From an uncultured Eubacterium sp. (GTDB lineage Bacteria; Bacillota; Clostridia; Lachnospirales; Lachnospiraceae): DNA of 64,000 nucleotides. Under the pieces are notes generated by a model that was not told where the DNA came from, ran no database searches, and saw only the letters and a program-made list of their open reading frames with translations. The translations under genes and the position numbers were made by a program. The stretch lies in contig CANDMI010000002.1 of NCBI GenBank assembly GCA_947385775.1, positions 1 through 64,000 of the forward strand, written 5' to 3'. Of the stretch, positions 8,451-17,100 are shown piece after piece; within the stretch, counting starts at the first letter, position 1; every line of letters begins with the position of its first letter.

Positions 8451-8776
8451 TGTATAATCTAAAGCAGGGAGATATCGTATCTTTGGATTTTAGCCCTCAA
8501 TCTGGGCATGAGCAAGCGGGAAGAAGGCCGGGGGTGGTGGTCAGTAAGGAACAGTTTTTTATCAGGACGAAATTTGCCATAGTATGTCCCATTACAAATA
8601 CAAATAATCAATTTCCGCTTCATATTCCGTTGGACAATAGAACGAAAACAACGGGTGTAATATTGACAGAACATATGAAATGTTTGGATGTGCTCGGTCG
8701 GAATGTTCAGTTTGTGGAAAGGATGCCGGAAGATCTGTTGGAGAAAACATTGGCGTATATAAGGGCGTTTTTTTGA
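8450..8776 (+). CDS. mazF: MazF-like endoribonuclease toxin
   Basis: 108 aa from ATG 8450, chosen because AGGAGG at 8437-8442 is spaced 7 bases from it; the ATG at 8444 is too close and the upstream in-frame start at 8417 lies inside mazE. Family signs are GDIVSLDFSPQSGHEQAGRRPGVVV (in two parts, residues 7-31), where R-R-P is the conserved substrate-binding motif, then ICPITNT-like VCPITNTNN and the C-terminal TEHMKCLDV. MazF enzymes cleave single-stranded mRNA at short motifs and halt growth. Confidence 0.93.
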   Translation: MYNLKQGDIVSLDFSPQSGHEQAGRRPGVVVSKEQFFIRTKFAIVCPITNTNNQFPLHIPLDNRTKTTGVILTEHMKCLDVLGRNVQFVERMPEDLLEKTLAYIRAFF

Positions 8777-8811
8777 AGGATGCCAGAGCGTTGTTAGAAA
8801 AATCATTTCCG

Positions 8812-8937
8812 CTATCTATCAGAAAGCATTTTTTCAAACACGCTCTGGGCCAGTTCCCTATCACCCGGCTGGTTTTCATAAGCTTTATGAAAGTAGGGCT
8901 GGCGCCGATGTTTAACACTTCCTTTTGATGCCAGCAT
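8812..8937 (-). CDS. Possible small ORF or gene remnant (41 aa)
   Basis: Reverse-strand frame reading MLASKGSVKHRRQPYFHKAY then ENQPGDRELAQSVFEKMLSDR. The residue content looks protein-like, and the frame stays open upstream to a GTG at 8985 that overlaps the end of the 49-aa gene. No convincing ribosome site precedes either start. It could be the decayed second gene of a two-gene unit with 8966-9115. Family not recognised. Confidence 0.25.
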   Translation of the reverse strand: MLASKGSVKHRRQPYFHKAYENQPGDRELAQSVFEKMLSDR

Positions 8938-8965
8938 TATTTTGTTGATTTGCAGTAGGTTGTAT

Positions 8966-9115
8966 TTATTTTTTATCCTCCTCACATAGCGTTTCGTATT
9001 TCTTTATAAGGTTTTGAAAATCTTCTAGTGAGCTGCATTCTTTTAAATCATTTAGTATACGCACACGTTCAAGCTTTCTTGCCAGGTTTTCAATTGTCTC
9101 GGCTGTATTTGGCAT
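8966..9115 (-). CDS. Small hypothetical protein (49 aa)
   Basis: ATG at 9115 with a strong RBS (GGAGGGAG, 8-10 bases upstream) supports a real gene. The product is charged and helical: MPNTAETIENLARKLERVRI, then LNDLKECSSLEDFQNLIKKY, ending CEEDKK. No membrane segment. It lies between the MazEF module and the Rpn-like nuclease, in a patch of small accessory genes. I do not recognise it; its size and composition recall the 53-aa gene at 640-801. Confidence 0.55.
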   Translation of the reverse strand: MPNTAETIENLARKLERVRILNDLKECSSLEDFQNLIKKYETLCEEDKK

Positions 9116-9262
9116 GATTTTTTCTCCCTCCATTCTGAAAAAGTGATTTGAAGTGATTTGCTGTGCTTATTGTATCATTTTTCATGCGTTTTTGCTATAA
9201 AGATATCTTTTTATTTATCAGGCGGATAAACAATAAGTCCTGCAAAGCCGGCATTTTTCCGG

Positions 9263-9291
9263 TTGTAATGAAAAATCAAAGCTGTTATAAT
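9263..9291 (+). promoter_or_regulatory. Promoter of the Rpn-like nuclease gene
   Basis: TTGTAA (9263-9268), 17-bp spacer, TATAAT (9286-9291), 22 bp before the ATG at 9313. Confidence 0.6.
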
Positions 9292-9312
9292 GATTACAGA
9301 AAGGAACGATAA

Positions 9313-10230
9313 ATGGACGAAGGACGAAACGCGTGGGAGTCAAAAGACATCCAGTGGCATCCGGCATTTGTATCCGCGATGAACCTGGAGCTTTTGGAAA
9401 ACCAAAAAGACCTTGTATTCGAAAGGGAATATAATCTAAACACCAAGCCGTTAGAGATAGACCTGCTTATCATTAAAAAAGAAAAAGAGGTTTCCATACA
9501 AAACGAAATCGGGCATTTTTTCAGGAAATATAATGTATTGGAATATAAAGCGCCAGGGGATCGTTTAAATGTGGATTCGTATTACAAGGCGGTCGCTTAT
9601 GGGTGTCTTTATAAGGCTTATGGGGAAACCGTGGATGAAAGGAAAGCGGACGATGTGACCATTTCGCTGATAAGGGACGAAAGGCCAAAAGGCCTGCTGA
9701 AATTTTTTTCAGACGCAGGCGCGGATATTTGCAACGTCCGCCAGGGGATCTATTATTTAAGCGGAGCAAAGATTCTTTTCCCAACGCAGGTCATTGTGAT
9801 CCGTGAACTGGCGGAAGAAAACCACGCATATCTAAGGCTTTTGACCAAAAAGCCGAGGAAAAGGGACGTGAGCAGGTTTTTGGAGCTGTATCAAAACCTG
9901 TCTGGGCAGGCGCAGCTGGAATATGCATCATCCATCCTGGATGTATTTACGCATGCAAACAGGAAATGGATGGAAATATGGAAAGGAGAGGATGAGATGG
10001 TTCCGGCGTTAATGGAGCTTATGGAGCCTGAATTACAGGAGGCCAAAAGAGAAGGCAAAAGGGAAGGCCGAAAGGAAGGAATAGAAGAAGGGATGGTAAA
10101 AGGGATAGAAAAAGGGATTTATGGAGCGGTGGACATACTGCAAAGCCTTGGCTTAAGCAGAGCGGAGATTAAAGAGGCGGTTATGAAGCGTTTTAGCCTG
10201 ACGGAAAAAGAAACGGAAAAATTTCTGTAA
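9313..10230 (+). CDS. Rpn-like PD-(D/E)XK nuclease family protein
   Basis: 305 aa. The N-terminal half fits the PD-(D/E)XK fold seen in Rpn/YhgA-like transposase-related nucleases: PLEIDLLIIKKEK (acidic residue after a beta strand), IQNEIGHF, and VDSYYKAVAYGCLYKAY. The C-terminal ~55 residues hold a Gly-spaced, charged repeat (REGKREGRKEGIEEGMVKG), a common tail in this family thought to form a helical or coiled extension. Rpn proteins promote RecA-independent recombination, and related ones act in phage defence. The gene is isolated with its own promoter and no transposon ends are visible. Confidence 0.7.
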   Translation: MDEGRNAWESKDIQWHPAFVSAMNLELLENQKDLVFEREYNLNTKPLEIDLLIIKKEKEVSIQNEIGHFFRKYNVLEYKAPGDRLNVDSYYKAVAYGCLYKAYGETVDERKADDVTISLIRDERPKGLLKFFSDAGADICNVRQGIYYLSGAKILFPTQVIVIRELAEENHAYLRLLTKKPRKRDVSRFLELYQNLSGQAQLEYASSILDVFTHANRKWMEIWKGEDEMVPALMELMEPELQEAKREGKREGRKEGIEEGMVKGIEKGIYGAVDILQSLGLSRAEIKEAVMKRFSLTEKETEKFL

Positions 10231-10375
10231 ACCGGATAAAGGGGAGCGGCATGACAAAATTTACGGCGCCAGTCGGTATAGAGTTTTTTGAAAAAACAGC
10301 CTTTGTAAAGTTGCTAAAGACAAGATAAAGATAAGGAATCGTCATTCTTGAGTCATTCTCGATTTAAGGTCAGAA

Positions 10376-10404
10376 TTTTCGTAGAATAGCGCACTCTGCG
10401 AAAA
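10376..10404. repeat. Left inverted repeat of invertible element 1
   Basis: 29-bp repeat matching the reverse complement of 10663-10691 with two mismatches; 18 bases (TTTTCGCAGAGTGCGCTA on the other strand) are identical. The repeat is itself near-palindromic: arms CGTAGAA and CTCTGCG around a 7-bp core TAGCGCA (10387-10393), the layout of a tyrosine-recombinase crossover site. Confidence 0.75.
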
Positions 10405-10432
10405 TTCAAAACTGGAAATAAACGCTAATTGT

Positions 10433-10460
10433 ATTATAACCATTGGAGCAAAAATGTCAA
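10433..10460 (-). promoter_or_regulatory. Consensus sigma-A promoter inside element 1
   Basis: On the reverse strand TTGACA (10455-10460), 16-bp spacer, TATAAT (10433-10438): both hexamers are perfect. It reads leftward, towards the 3' end of the Rpn-like gene, where no reverse-strand gene exists. The flanking block AAACGCTAATTG is conserved with AAACACTAATTG at the second element. Confidence 0.85.
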
Positions 10461-10628
10461 CTCCGGTTTTTTCTTTAAAAAGGGGGAAAAAAGCGAAAAA
10501 TTATAAATGGATTGATCATCATAAGGATTGGAATCTGTTAACTGTATTGCTGTATGCGTTGTTTCGTACCGATTGCTATCAGTGATATTTTAAGGTGATA
10601 AAGTGATAAAATAAGGTGGCAGAACTTT

Positions 10629-10666
10629 GCCGGAACCCAAAAATAAGATGGGTTCCGGCTTTTTTT
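10629..10666 (+). terminator. Intrinsic terminator inside element 1
   Basis: GCCGGAACCC and GGGTTCCGGC form a perfect 10-bp stem with an 11-base loop, followed by seven Ts. The T tract runs into the right inverted repeat. In the present orientation it blocks rightward read-through into 10752. Confidence 0.9.
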
Positions 10667-10691
10667 CGCAGAGTGCGCTACTCTGCGAAAA
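10663..10691. repeat. Right inverted repeat of invertible element 1
   Basis: Arms CGCAGAG and CTCTGCG flank the core TGCGCTA (10674-10680), which is the exact reverse complement of the left core. Core identity between the two sites is what tyrosine-recombinase strand exchange requires. Confidence 0.75.
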
Positions 10692-10751
10692 AATTGTTAG
10701 TCACAGGTTGATTTTCGTCAGTCGAAAAGACGGGCAGTGTAGGAGGGCGGT

Positions 10752-11363
10752 ATGAGATTGGTTTTTATTGGCGCATCAGGGCATGGCAAAGTCTGCGGTG
10801 AGATTGCGCGGTTAAGTGGGAAATATGATGAGATATTGTTTTTGGATAAGAACAAAAAACTGACGGAATGCGGCGCTCATCCGGTAGTCGGGGAGGATTA
10901 CGAACAGTATGTAAATGAGGATACCGAGTTTTTTGTGTCGATCGGAAGGGCGGACATAAGGCAAAGGATCCAGGAGGAGCTATTAGGGTCAGGAGCGAAG
11001 CTTGCTACGCTGATACATCCGGACAGCGTTGTAAGCCGCGATTGCTCGCTCGGAGTTGGCTGCGTCGTGATGGCGGGAGCTGTGATCAACGCCGAGACGA
11101 ACATAGGGATCGGCACGATCGTGAATACGTGCAGCAGCATAGATCACGATTGCAGGATTGGGGACTATTGCCATATCGCGGTGGGAAGCCATATTTGCGG
11201 AAGTGTAACGATTGGAAATAGTTCCTGGATCGGGGCTGGCGCGACGGTATCGAATAACTTAGAAATTTCCGGAAACTGCATGATCGGCGCAGGAGCCGTA
11301 GTAGTTAAGGATATAAAAGAGGGTGGAACCTACGTTGGGATGCCCGCAAGGGCCATGCAATGA
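10752..11363 (+). CDS. PglD/NeuD-family sugar O/N-acetyltransferase
   Basis: 203 aa. The N-terminal Rossmann-like sugar-nucleotide domain starts RLVFIGASGHGKVCGEIARL. From about residue 90 a left-handed beta-helix of hexapeptide repeats follows (VVSRDCSLGVGCVVMAGAVI and onward), with the catalytic-type His in NTCSSIDHDCRIGDYCHIAVG (in two parts) and an acetyl-CoA-binding end AGAVVVKDI...GMPAR. Members acetylate amino sugars such as UDP-4-amino sugars or sialic acid. The gene stands alone, preceded only by predicted invertible promoter 1, implying phase-variable decoration of a glycan. RBS AGGAGGG. Specific substrate unknown. Confidence 0.88.
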   Translation: MRLVFIGASGHGKVCGEIARLSGKYDEILFLDKNKKLTECGAHPVVGEDYEQYVNEDTEFFVSIGRADIRQRIQEELLGSGAKLATLIHPDSVVSRDCSLGVGCVVMAGAVINAETNIGIGTIVNTCSSIDHDCRIGDYCHIAVGSHICGSVTIGNSSWIGAGATVSNNLEISGNCMIGAGAVVVKDIKEGGTYVGMPARAMQ

Positions 11364-11468
11364 AAACCCTGCCTCCAATTGCGTTGAGATTCCCACAACA
11401 TCTACTTTATCATACAGACTTTATCATACAGATTCCCCTAACTTTTCTTACCATTTCCGATTTCTTAC

Positions 11469-11497
11469 TTGACCACATAACTGAAAAAAGATAAAAT
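11469..11497 (+). promoter_or_regulatory. Promoter of the sugar-binding lipoprotein gene
   Basis: TTGACC (11469-11474), 17-bp spacer, TAAAAT (11492-11497). Upstream, a 14-base direct repeat (CTTTATCATACAGA) occurs twice between 11410 and 11435; its role is unknown. Confidence 0.6.
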
Positions 11498-11588
11498 GAA
11501 AGTGCGATACAAAGTCGCGATAAAAAGAAAGCAGAGAAATTGGAAATGGAAAAAAGGAATAAAATAGGATTGTGATTGGGGGGATTTT

Positions 11589-12791
11589 ATGAAAGTAACG
11601 AAAAAAATCTGTGGATTGCTTTTATGTTTTGTCCTTGCGGTATGCGTCATGGCAGGATGCAGATCGGAGCAGACGGCCTCGGACGACGCTTCAAAGACCG
11701 ATGGCGAACAAACGGTAAACGATGATACGAAGGCGCAGGATGAAACCGGGACGGATGATGGGAAAGACGGCGAAGGGGAATCGGATGAAAAGCAAGGTCA
11801 GACGATCGCGCTTGCGATGCCGACCCAGTCGGCGACCCGCTGGACGATCGACGCGGAAAATATGCAAAAAGAGCTGGAAGGAAAGGGTTATACGGTAAAA
11901 TCCGCATTTGCGGACGATGACCCGAAAAAACAGATCGAACAGATCCAACAGTTTATCGCAGACAAAGTGGACTGCATCGTCATTACGGCGGTGGATTCCG
12001 GAGCCTTGTCGGATGTGGTGAAATCCGCGGAGAAAGCGGGGATTCCGGTTATCGCGTATGACCGCCTGCTGATGGACACCGACGCGGTTTCCTTTTACGC
12101 CACGTTTGACAATAAAGGGATCGGCATTATGATTGGACAGGCTATTATTGAAAAAGAAAAGCTGGACGATCTAAAGGACGGCGAATATAAGACCATTGAG
12201 TTTTTTATGGGCTCTGCGGATGACAATAATTCCATCTTTATTTACAACGGCTTAATGGAAGCGCTCCAGCCATATTTGGATGATGGCAGGCTGTTGTGCA
12301 AATCTGGCAGGATTTCGTTTGAGGACACCTGTATCACCAGATGGTCGCAGGATACGGCGAAACAGTGGTGCGCGAATTATCTGTCAAGCTATTATGCCGA
12401 CGAGGATCTGGATATTTGCGCGACCGCGTTTGATGGACTTGCTTATGGCTGTAGGGCGGCGCTGCTTGCTGCCGGATACACCGATGAAAACTGGCCATAT
12501 ATTACAGGGCAGGACTGTGAAAGGCTTGCCTGCAAAAATATACTGGATGGGACGCAGGGCATGTCTGTTTGCAAGGATAACCGCGTGCTTGCGCAAAAAT
12601 GCGCCATTATGGTGGACGCCGTTTTGCATGGCACAGAGCCTGAGATCAACGATACGGAGCAGTACAATAACAATGTGATGAACGTGCCTTCGTATCTTTG
12701 TAAGCCTGTGTTGGTGGATAAGGATAACTTAAAAGAGGTTATCATAGACGGGGAATACTATACACAAAGCGAGATCGACGAAGCGCAGTAG
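11589..12791 (+). CDS. Sugar ABC transporter substrate-binding lipoprotein (orphan)
   Basis: 400 aa. The signal peptide ends in a lipobox (VCVMAGC), so the protein is predicted to be lipid-anchored outside the membrane. A low-complexity acidic linker (residues ~24-65) precedes a periplasmic-binding-protein type 1 domain. IEQIQQFIADKVDCIVITAV and IPVIAYDRLL are typical of ChvE/XylF-like monosaccharide binders. The putative ligand is an aldose, not determinable here. No permease or ATPase gene adjoins it, so it either feeds a transporter encoded elsewhere or acts as a sensory binding protein. It has its own promoter. Confidence 0.88.
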   Translation: MKVTKKICGLLLCFVLAVCVMAGCRSEQTASDDASKTDGEQTVNDDTKAQDETGTDDGKDGEGESDEKQGQTIALAMPTQSATRWTIDAENMQKELEGKGYTVKSAFADDDPKKQIEQIQQFIADKVDCIVITAVDSGALSDVVKSAEKAGIPVIAYDRLLMDTDAVSFYATFDNKGIGIMIGQAIIEKEKLDDLKDGEYKTIEFFMGSADDNNSIFIYNGLMEALQPYLDDGRLLCKSGRISFEDTCITRWSQDTAKQWCANYLSSYYADEDLDICATAFDGLAYGCRAALLAAGYTDENWPYITGQDCERLACKNILDGTQGMSVCKDNRVLAQKCAIMVDAVLHGTEPEINDTEQYNNNVMNVPSYLCKPVLVDKDNLKEVIIDGEYYTQSEIDEAQ

Positions 12792-12836
12792 CTAGGCGAT
12801 GTCATGAAATAACGTTCCATTTTGACGCTTATATAT

Positions 12837-12859
12837 GCCGCCTGCGATCAACAGGCGGC
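12837..12859. terminator. Hairpin between convergent genes
   Basis: GCCGCCTG and CAGGCGGC form a perfect 8-bp stem with a 7-base loop between the convergent 11589 and 12876 genes. Neither side has a clear T tract, so it is a weak or Rho-assisted terminator at best. Confidence 0.45.
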
Positions 12860-12875
12860 AGTCATAAAGGCGGGA

Positions 12876-13964
12876 TTAACGAAACAGGCACTCCGCCAGC
12901 CTGTCATTCATTTCCGGCTGCATAAAGCAAAATCTTATAAATCTGTTTTCCAAAAAAGGAAACGTGGAGCAATCCCGTATCAGCATCCCTTCCCGTATGG
13001 CGCGATCGAATAGATCATGAGAAGTCAAATCTTCCCTTAATATTTTAACAAGCATAAAGTTCGCGGAAGGCTTATACGCCTTAAAGTCCTTATGCGCGTC
13101 AAACAGTTCAAACATGCGTCTGCGTTCGGTGGAGATTAGGGTTTTTGTTTTTTGGATGTATTCTTTATCCTGGAACATGATCTCTCCTGCGATCGCCGCC
13201 AGCGAGTGGATCGTCCATGGGTTTTTCCTTGTGTTTATGGTTTTAATTAAATCCTTATTTCCGGTAATGGCATAGCCAAGCCGCAGGCCGGGAGCCGCGA
13301 AAAATTTGGACGTGCCGCGTAAGATCACCAGGTTATTGTAATAATTCGTAAGCGATGCGGCGTCGATCTGTTCCATGTTGTCGGCAAATTCCACATAGGT
13401 TTCATCCACCATCACGTAAATCCCATGCTCCATGCATGCGTCTAAGATCATGCGCATGGATTTGTTGGTAATGCTGGAGGAGGTTGGGTTGTTTGGATTG
13501 CATAAGACAAGCAGGTCGATATCGTCCTTTAAATGCGCGATAAAATCCGCCGTATCCAGCGCAAACCCCGCGTCCTCCCGAAGCGGGTAGTAAAGCGCGC
13601 CGCCGCCGCTTAGCGAGATTTCCCGCTCGTACTCGGAATAGGTCGGGCCAAGGATCAGAGCTTTTTTTGGATGCTCCGCCTGGATAAACAAAGAGATCAA
13701 TTCTGTAGAGCCGTTGCCTACGATGATGTTTTCAAAATCCGCGCCCGTATAATCTGCGATGCATTTGCGCAAGGAAGCGTACTCCCTGTCCGGATAAGAG
13801 GAGATCGCGTCGATCCGCTGCGCCAACGTCTGGCGCAGCGCCGGGGAGATGCCAAGGGGGTTTACATTCGCGGAAAAGCTTGTAATATCTTCCTTTTTTA
13901 TGCCGTATACGCGTTCAATGGTTTCTAAATCGCTTCCGTGGAAGTGGTCTTTGTGCTTGATCAT
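12876..13964 (-). CDS. HisC/CobD-like PLP aminotransferase
   Basis: 362 aa fold-type I PLP enzyme. FSANVNPLG near the N-terminus and SSYPDREYASLR are typical of histidinol-phosphate aminotransferase and of CobD threonine-phosphate decarboxylase. The Schiff-base lysine lies in LRGTSKFFAAPGLRLGYA, and CNPNNPTSS and VDETYVEF contact the cofactor. The FSANVNPLG start leans towards the CobD side, but no cobalamin or histidine genes adjoin, so the reaction is undecided. The gene stands alone on the reverse strand with RBS AAGGAG. Confidence 0.82.
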   Translation of the reverse strand: MIKHKDHFHGSDLETIERVYGIKKEDITSFSANVNPLGISPALRQTLAQRIDAISSYPDREYASLRKCIADYTGADFENIIVGNGSTELISLFIQAEHPKKALILGPTYSEYEREISLSGGGALYYPLREDAGFALDTADFIAHLKDDIDLLVLCNPNNPTSSSITNKSMRMILDACMEHGIYVMVDETYVEFADNMEQIDAASLTNYYNNLVILRGTSKFFAAPGLRLGYAITGNKDLIKTINTRKNPWTIHSLAAIAGEIMFQDKEYIQKTKTLISTERRRMFELFDAHKDFKAYKPSANFMLVKILREDLTSHDLFDRAIREGMLIRDCSTFPFLENRFIRFCFMQPEMNDRLAECLFR

Positions 13965-14048
13965 GGTTTTTCTCCTTATTTTTTGTAGGTAAAAAAGGAT
14001 TGCCGGTTAAAGCGTAACGATTGCTGAAATCGAAACAATAACTTCATG

Positions 14049-14077
14049 TTGCGCGTCCCTTTTAAATAGTTTATAAT
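14049..14077 (+). promoter_or_regulatory. Promoter of the four-gene uncharacterised operon
   Basis: TTGCGC (14049-14054), 17-bp spacer, TATAAT (14072-14077), giving a leader of about 60 nt before the GTG at 14141. Confidence 0.6.
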
Positions 14078-14140
14078 ATTATGCTAGGGTATCGTATCAT
14101 ATTATAGCGGTTTGTGAGAAAAAAGCAAGGAGCGCTTATC

Positions 14141-17100
14141 GTGCGAAAGAGAATTGAAGAACTGGCGGAGGGGAAGTTCCCATATGAACAGCCGCAGGTC
14201 AGCTTTTCCAAAGAAACATTGGAGTTAGAAGCCGTGGAAGGGCAGACGGCGGAGGACAGCTTTCAGATAAAGAGTGAAAATAACATACGGATGAGGGGCG
14301 TGGTTTATTCTGCGGATGCCAGGATGGAGTGCCTAACGCCAAAATACGACGGAATGGAAGCCACGATCCGCGTGCGGTTTGACGCGTCCGGCATGACCGA
14401 GGGTGAGGAGATGTCCGGGAGTCTGTGCGTCGTATGCATGGGCGGGGAGTATAAGCTGCCCTATCAGGCCCATGTCACAAGGCTTTACGCGGAGGCTTCC
14501 AGCGGGAAGATTAAGAACCTAAAGGACTTTACGCGCCTGGCGCAGACCGAATGGAAGGAAGCTTACTATATTTTCCATTCGCCGGCGTTTAAAAACATCC
14601 TGCCGCCAAAGGCGCTAAAGGCGACGCTATTGTATGACGGGCTTGCGAAGCATACGATGACGGAGCAGACGATGGAGGAATTTTTGATCGGCGCCGGGAA
14701 AAAAGAGCGGGTGCGGTTTTCTTTGGATCAGCACAGCTGCGAGATTTTTGAAGTCGGCGAGCGCGCGGAAGGACAGATCCTGCTCCAAAAGGAAGGCTGG
14801 GGTTATTTGGAGATCCGCGTATATTCAAGTGAAGAGTTTTTAGTCCCGCAAAAAAGGCTGCTGACCGGGGCGGATTTTATGGGCAGCAGCCTGCCGTTTT
14901 TGTTTTATGTGGACGCGGAAAAAATGCATGGGGGCAACAATTATGGCTGCATCTATTTTGAAAACGACGTCCAAAAGGAGGAATACCGGGTATGGGCGTC
15001 CGTGGACAGCCTAAAGGAAAAAAAAGAGCGCACGTACATGGAAATCCAGCGCGCAAGGCATGCGCTTGTAAAATGCTACATTGAATACCGCCTAAGAAAG
15101 ATGGTCACCGGGGAGTGGACAAAGCAGGCCGTTTCGCTCTTAGAAAAATTAGAGGAATACGGGGAAGCGGACGAGTGGAACCTGTTATTTCGCGCCTATG
15201 CCTTACAGTGCAACCGCCAGTTCCAAGACAGCGAATGGCTGATGGATGATTTTCGAAAAAAATATAAGGATAAACGAAAGCCGCAGTGGGCGTTTTACGA
15301 TTATCTGTGCCTGCTGCGGGAAAAAGAAAAGACCGTAATCGAGCAGCTTTTAACGGAAATCGAGCTGATCACACGCCGCTACAGCAGCCATCCGATGATG
15401 TTTTACCTGACGCTTCGGCTAAATGGCGTGCTGCGCGCAAAGCCGCAGGTCAGGCTGCGGGTTATCCACGAGCGGATCGCGGGAGGGCAGGTGACGCAGC
15501 TATGGTTTGTAGAAGCGTTTTTGCTGTATAAAGAAAAGCCGTATTTTTTAACGAAATTAGAAAAGGCGGAAATACTGATCTTAAACTGGGCTTCCAGGCA
15601 GCGCATTTTGACGAAAGACTTAGCGGATCAGACGATCCGTCTGGCAAATAATATGCGCCAGTACCAGCAGATCGTGTGCCGGATTTTATTCCGCTGCTAT
15701 CGCGCGTTTCCTGACGAAGACACGTTGGCCGGCGTGTGCGCCTATCTGTTAAAGGGACAACAGTTTTTGCGAAAATACCATCACTGGTATGAGCTTGGCA
15801 TAAAAGAAAACCTTCGGATCACCGGGTTATACGAAGCCTACCTTTTGACAATGGATCTACACAATATAGCCATGCTGCCGAAGGTCATTCAAATATATTT
15901 TCAATATAATAACCAGCTTGCGTACCAGTATAAAGCGGCATTGTATGTCAATATCATTGCCCATAAGGAAGAGCAGCCCGTTATGTATGACAAGTATTCA
16001 GAGACGATGAAGCAGTTCGCCGTCGACGAGATCATGCAGGGGCATATGGATGACAACCTGGCCGTGATCTACGACGAAATGCTGGATAAGGGCATTTTGA
16101 CAAGCGAGCTTGCGGGTCCTCTTTCGGAAATACTGTATACGCATAAGTTTTATTGCATGAATGAATCCGCCGCCTTTGTGGTCGTCATACAAAAGCATAT
16201 GAAGCAGGAGCAGCGCGTGCCGTTAACAAAGGGCACGGCGTATTTTCAGATATTTTCCAATGACTACGCGATCCTTTTAGAGGACAATAAGGGGCAGCGG
16301 TTTGTGGCGCCGGAGGCGTGCCAGATGGAAAAGCTGATGAAGCCTTCCCATTATATTAGGCGGTGTTTGCATTTTGCGCCGGAAAAGCTGCAGTATCTGA
16401 TGCACCATATGGACGGCAAGACCGATTTAAGCGTGCCGGTGAAATCCGATGTGGAGTACCTTCGGATTCTGATGGCGGCGCCGCAGATTTCCGATAAATT
16501 TAAAAACCAGATCGGCCCTGGATTGATCCGGTACTGCCTGTTAAACCATGAGGAAGAAAACCTGGAAGAGTATTTTACGCAGATCAATTTTGCGGGCTTA
16601 AGCAGGGAGCACAGAAATATACTGATCGAGCTTATGGTGGAGCAGGGATACAATGAAAAGGCGTACGAGCTGGTAAGCTTATATGGCTATAAAGGCATTG
16701 ACATGCAGCGTTTGTCGCAGCTGGTCACCTATATGCTTCGCACAAGGGATATCGGGGAAGACCCATATTTGCTCGAAATGTGCCTAGCGTCGGTACTGGC
16801 TGGCATGAAAAATTCGACGCTTGCCTCTTATCTTGCAAAATATTACGAAGGCCCGACAAAGCAGATGCTATCGGTCTACCGGGCGGCGCAGGCATGCGAG
16901 ATCGTGGATGTGACGGACTTAGAGGAGCGGATTTTAGTCCAGTCCCTTTACAGCACACAGTGCAGCGATGAGATACTGGATGTGTACGAGGCGTATCACG
17001 AGCACAATGGCAGGGAATTTATCTTGCAGGCGTACCGCTCCTATAGCATGCACCAGTATGTCGTATACGAAAAGCCATTGGCGGCTTCCCTGTTTTTGGA

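Larger units (their letters stand above)
10376..10691. promoter_or_regulatory. Predicted invertible promoter element 1 (OFF orientation)
   Basis: A 316-bp non-coding segment bounded by 29-bp inverted repeats. It contains a consensus promoter on the reverse strand (10433-10460) pointing away from the PglD-like gene, and an intrinsic terminator (10629-10666) facing that gene. Inversion would place the promoter about 60 bp from the right end reading into 10752 and turn the terminator leftward. The whole plan is repeated at 47265-47554 before the capsule operon. Inversion itself is inferred. Confidence 0.7.

Noticed and set aside
8680..8928. Forward open frame of 82 codons overlapping the mazF 3' end
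   Set aside because: No ribosome site, runs in another frame of mazF and then antisense to the small reverse-strand frame; composition not protein-like.
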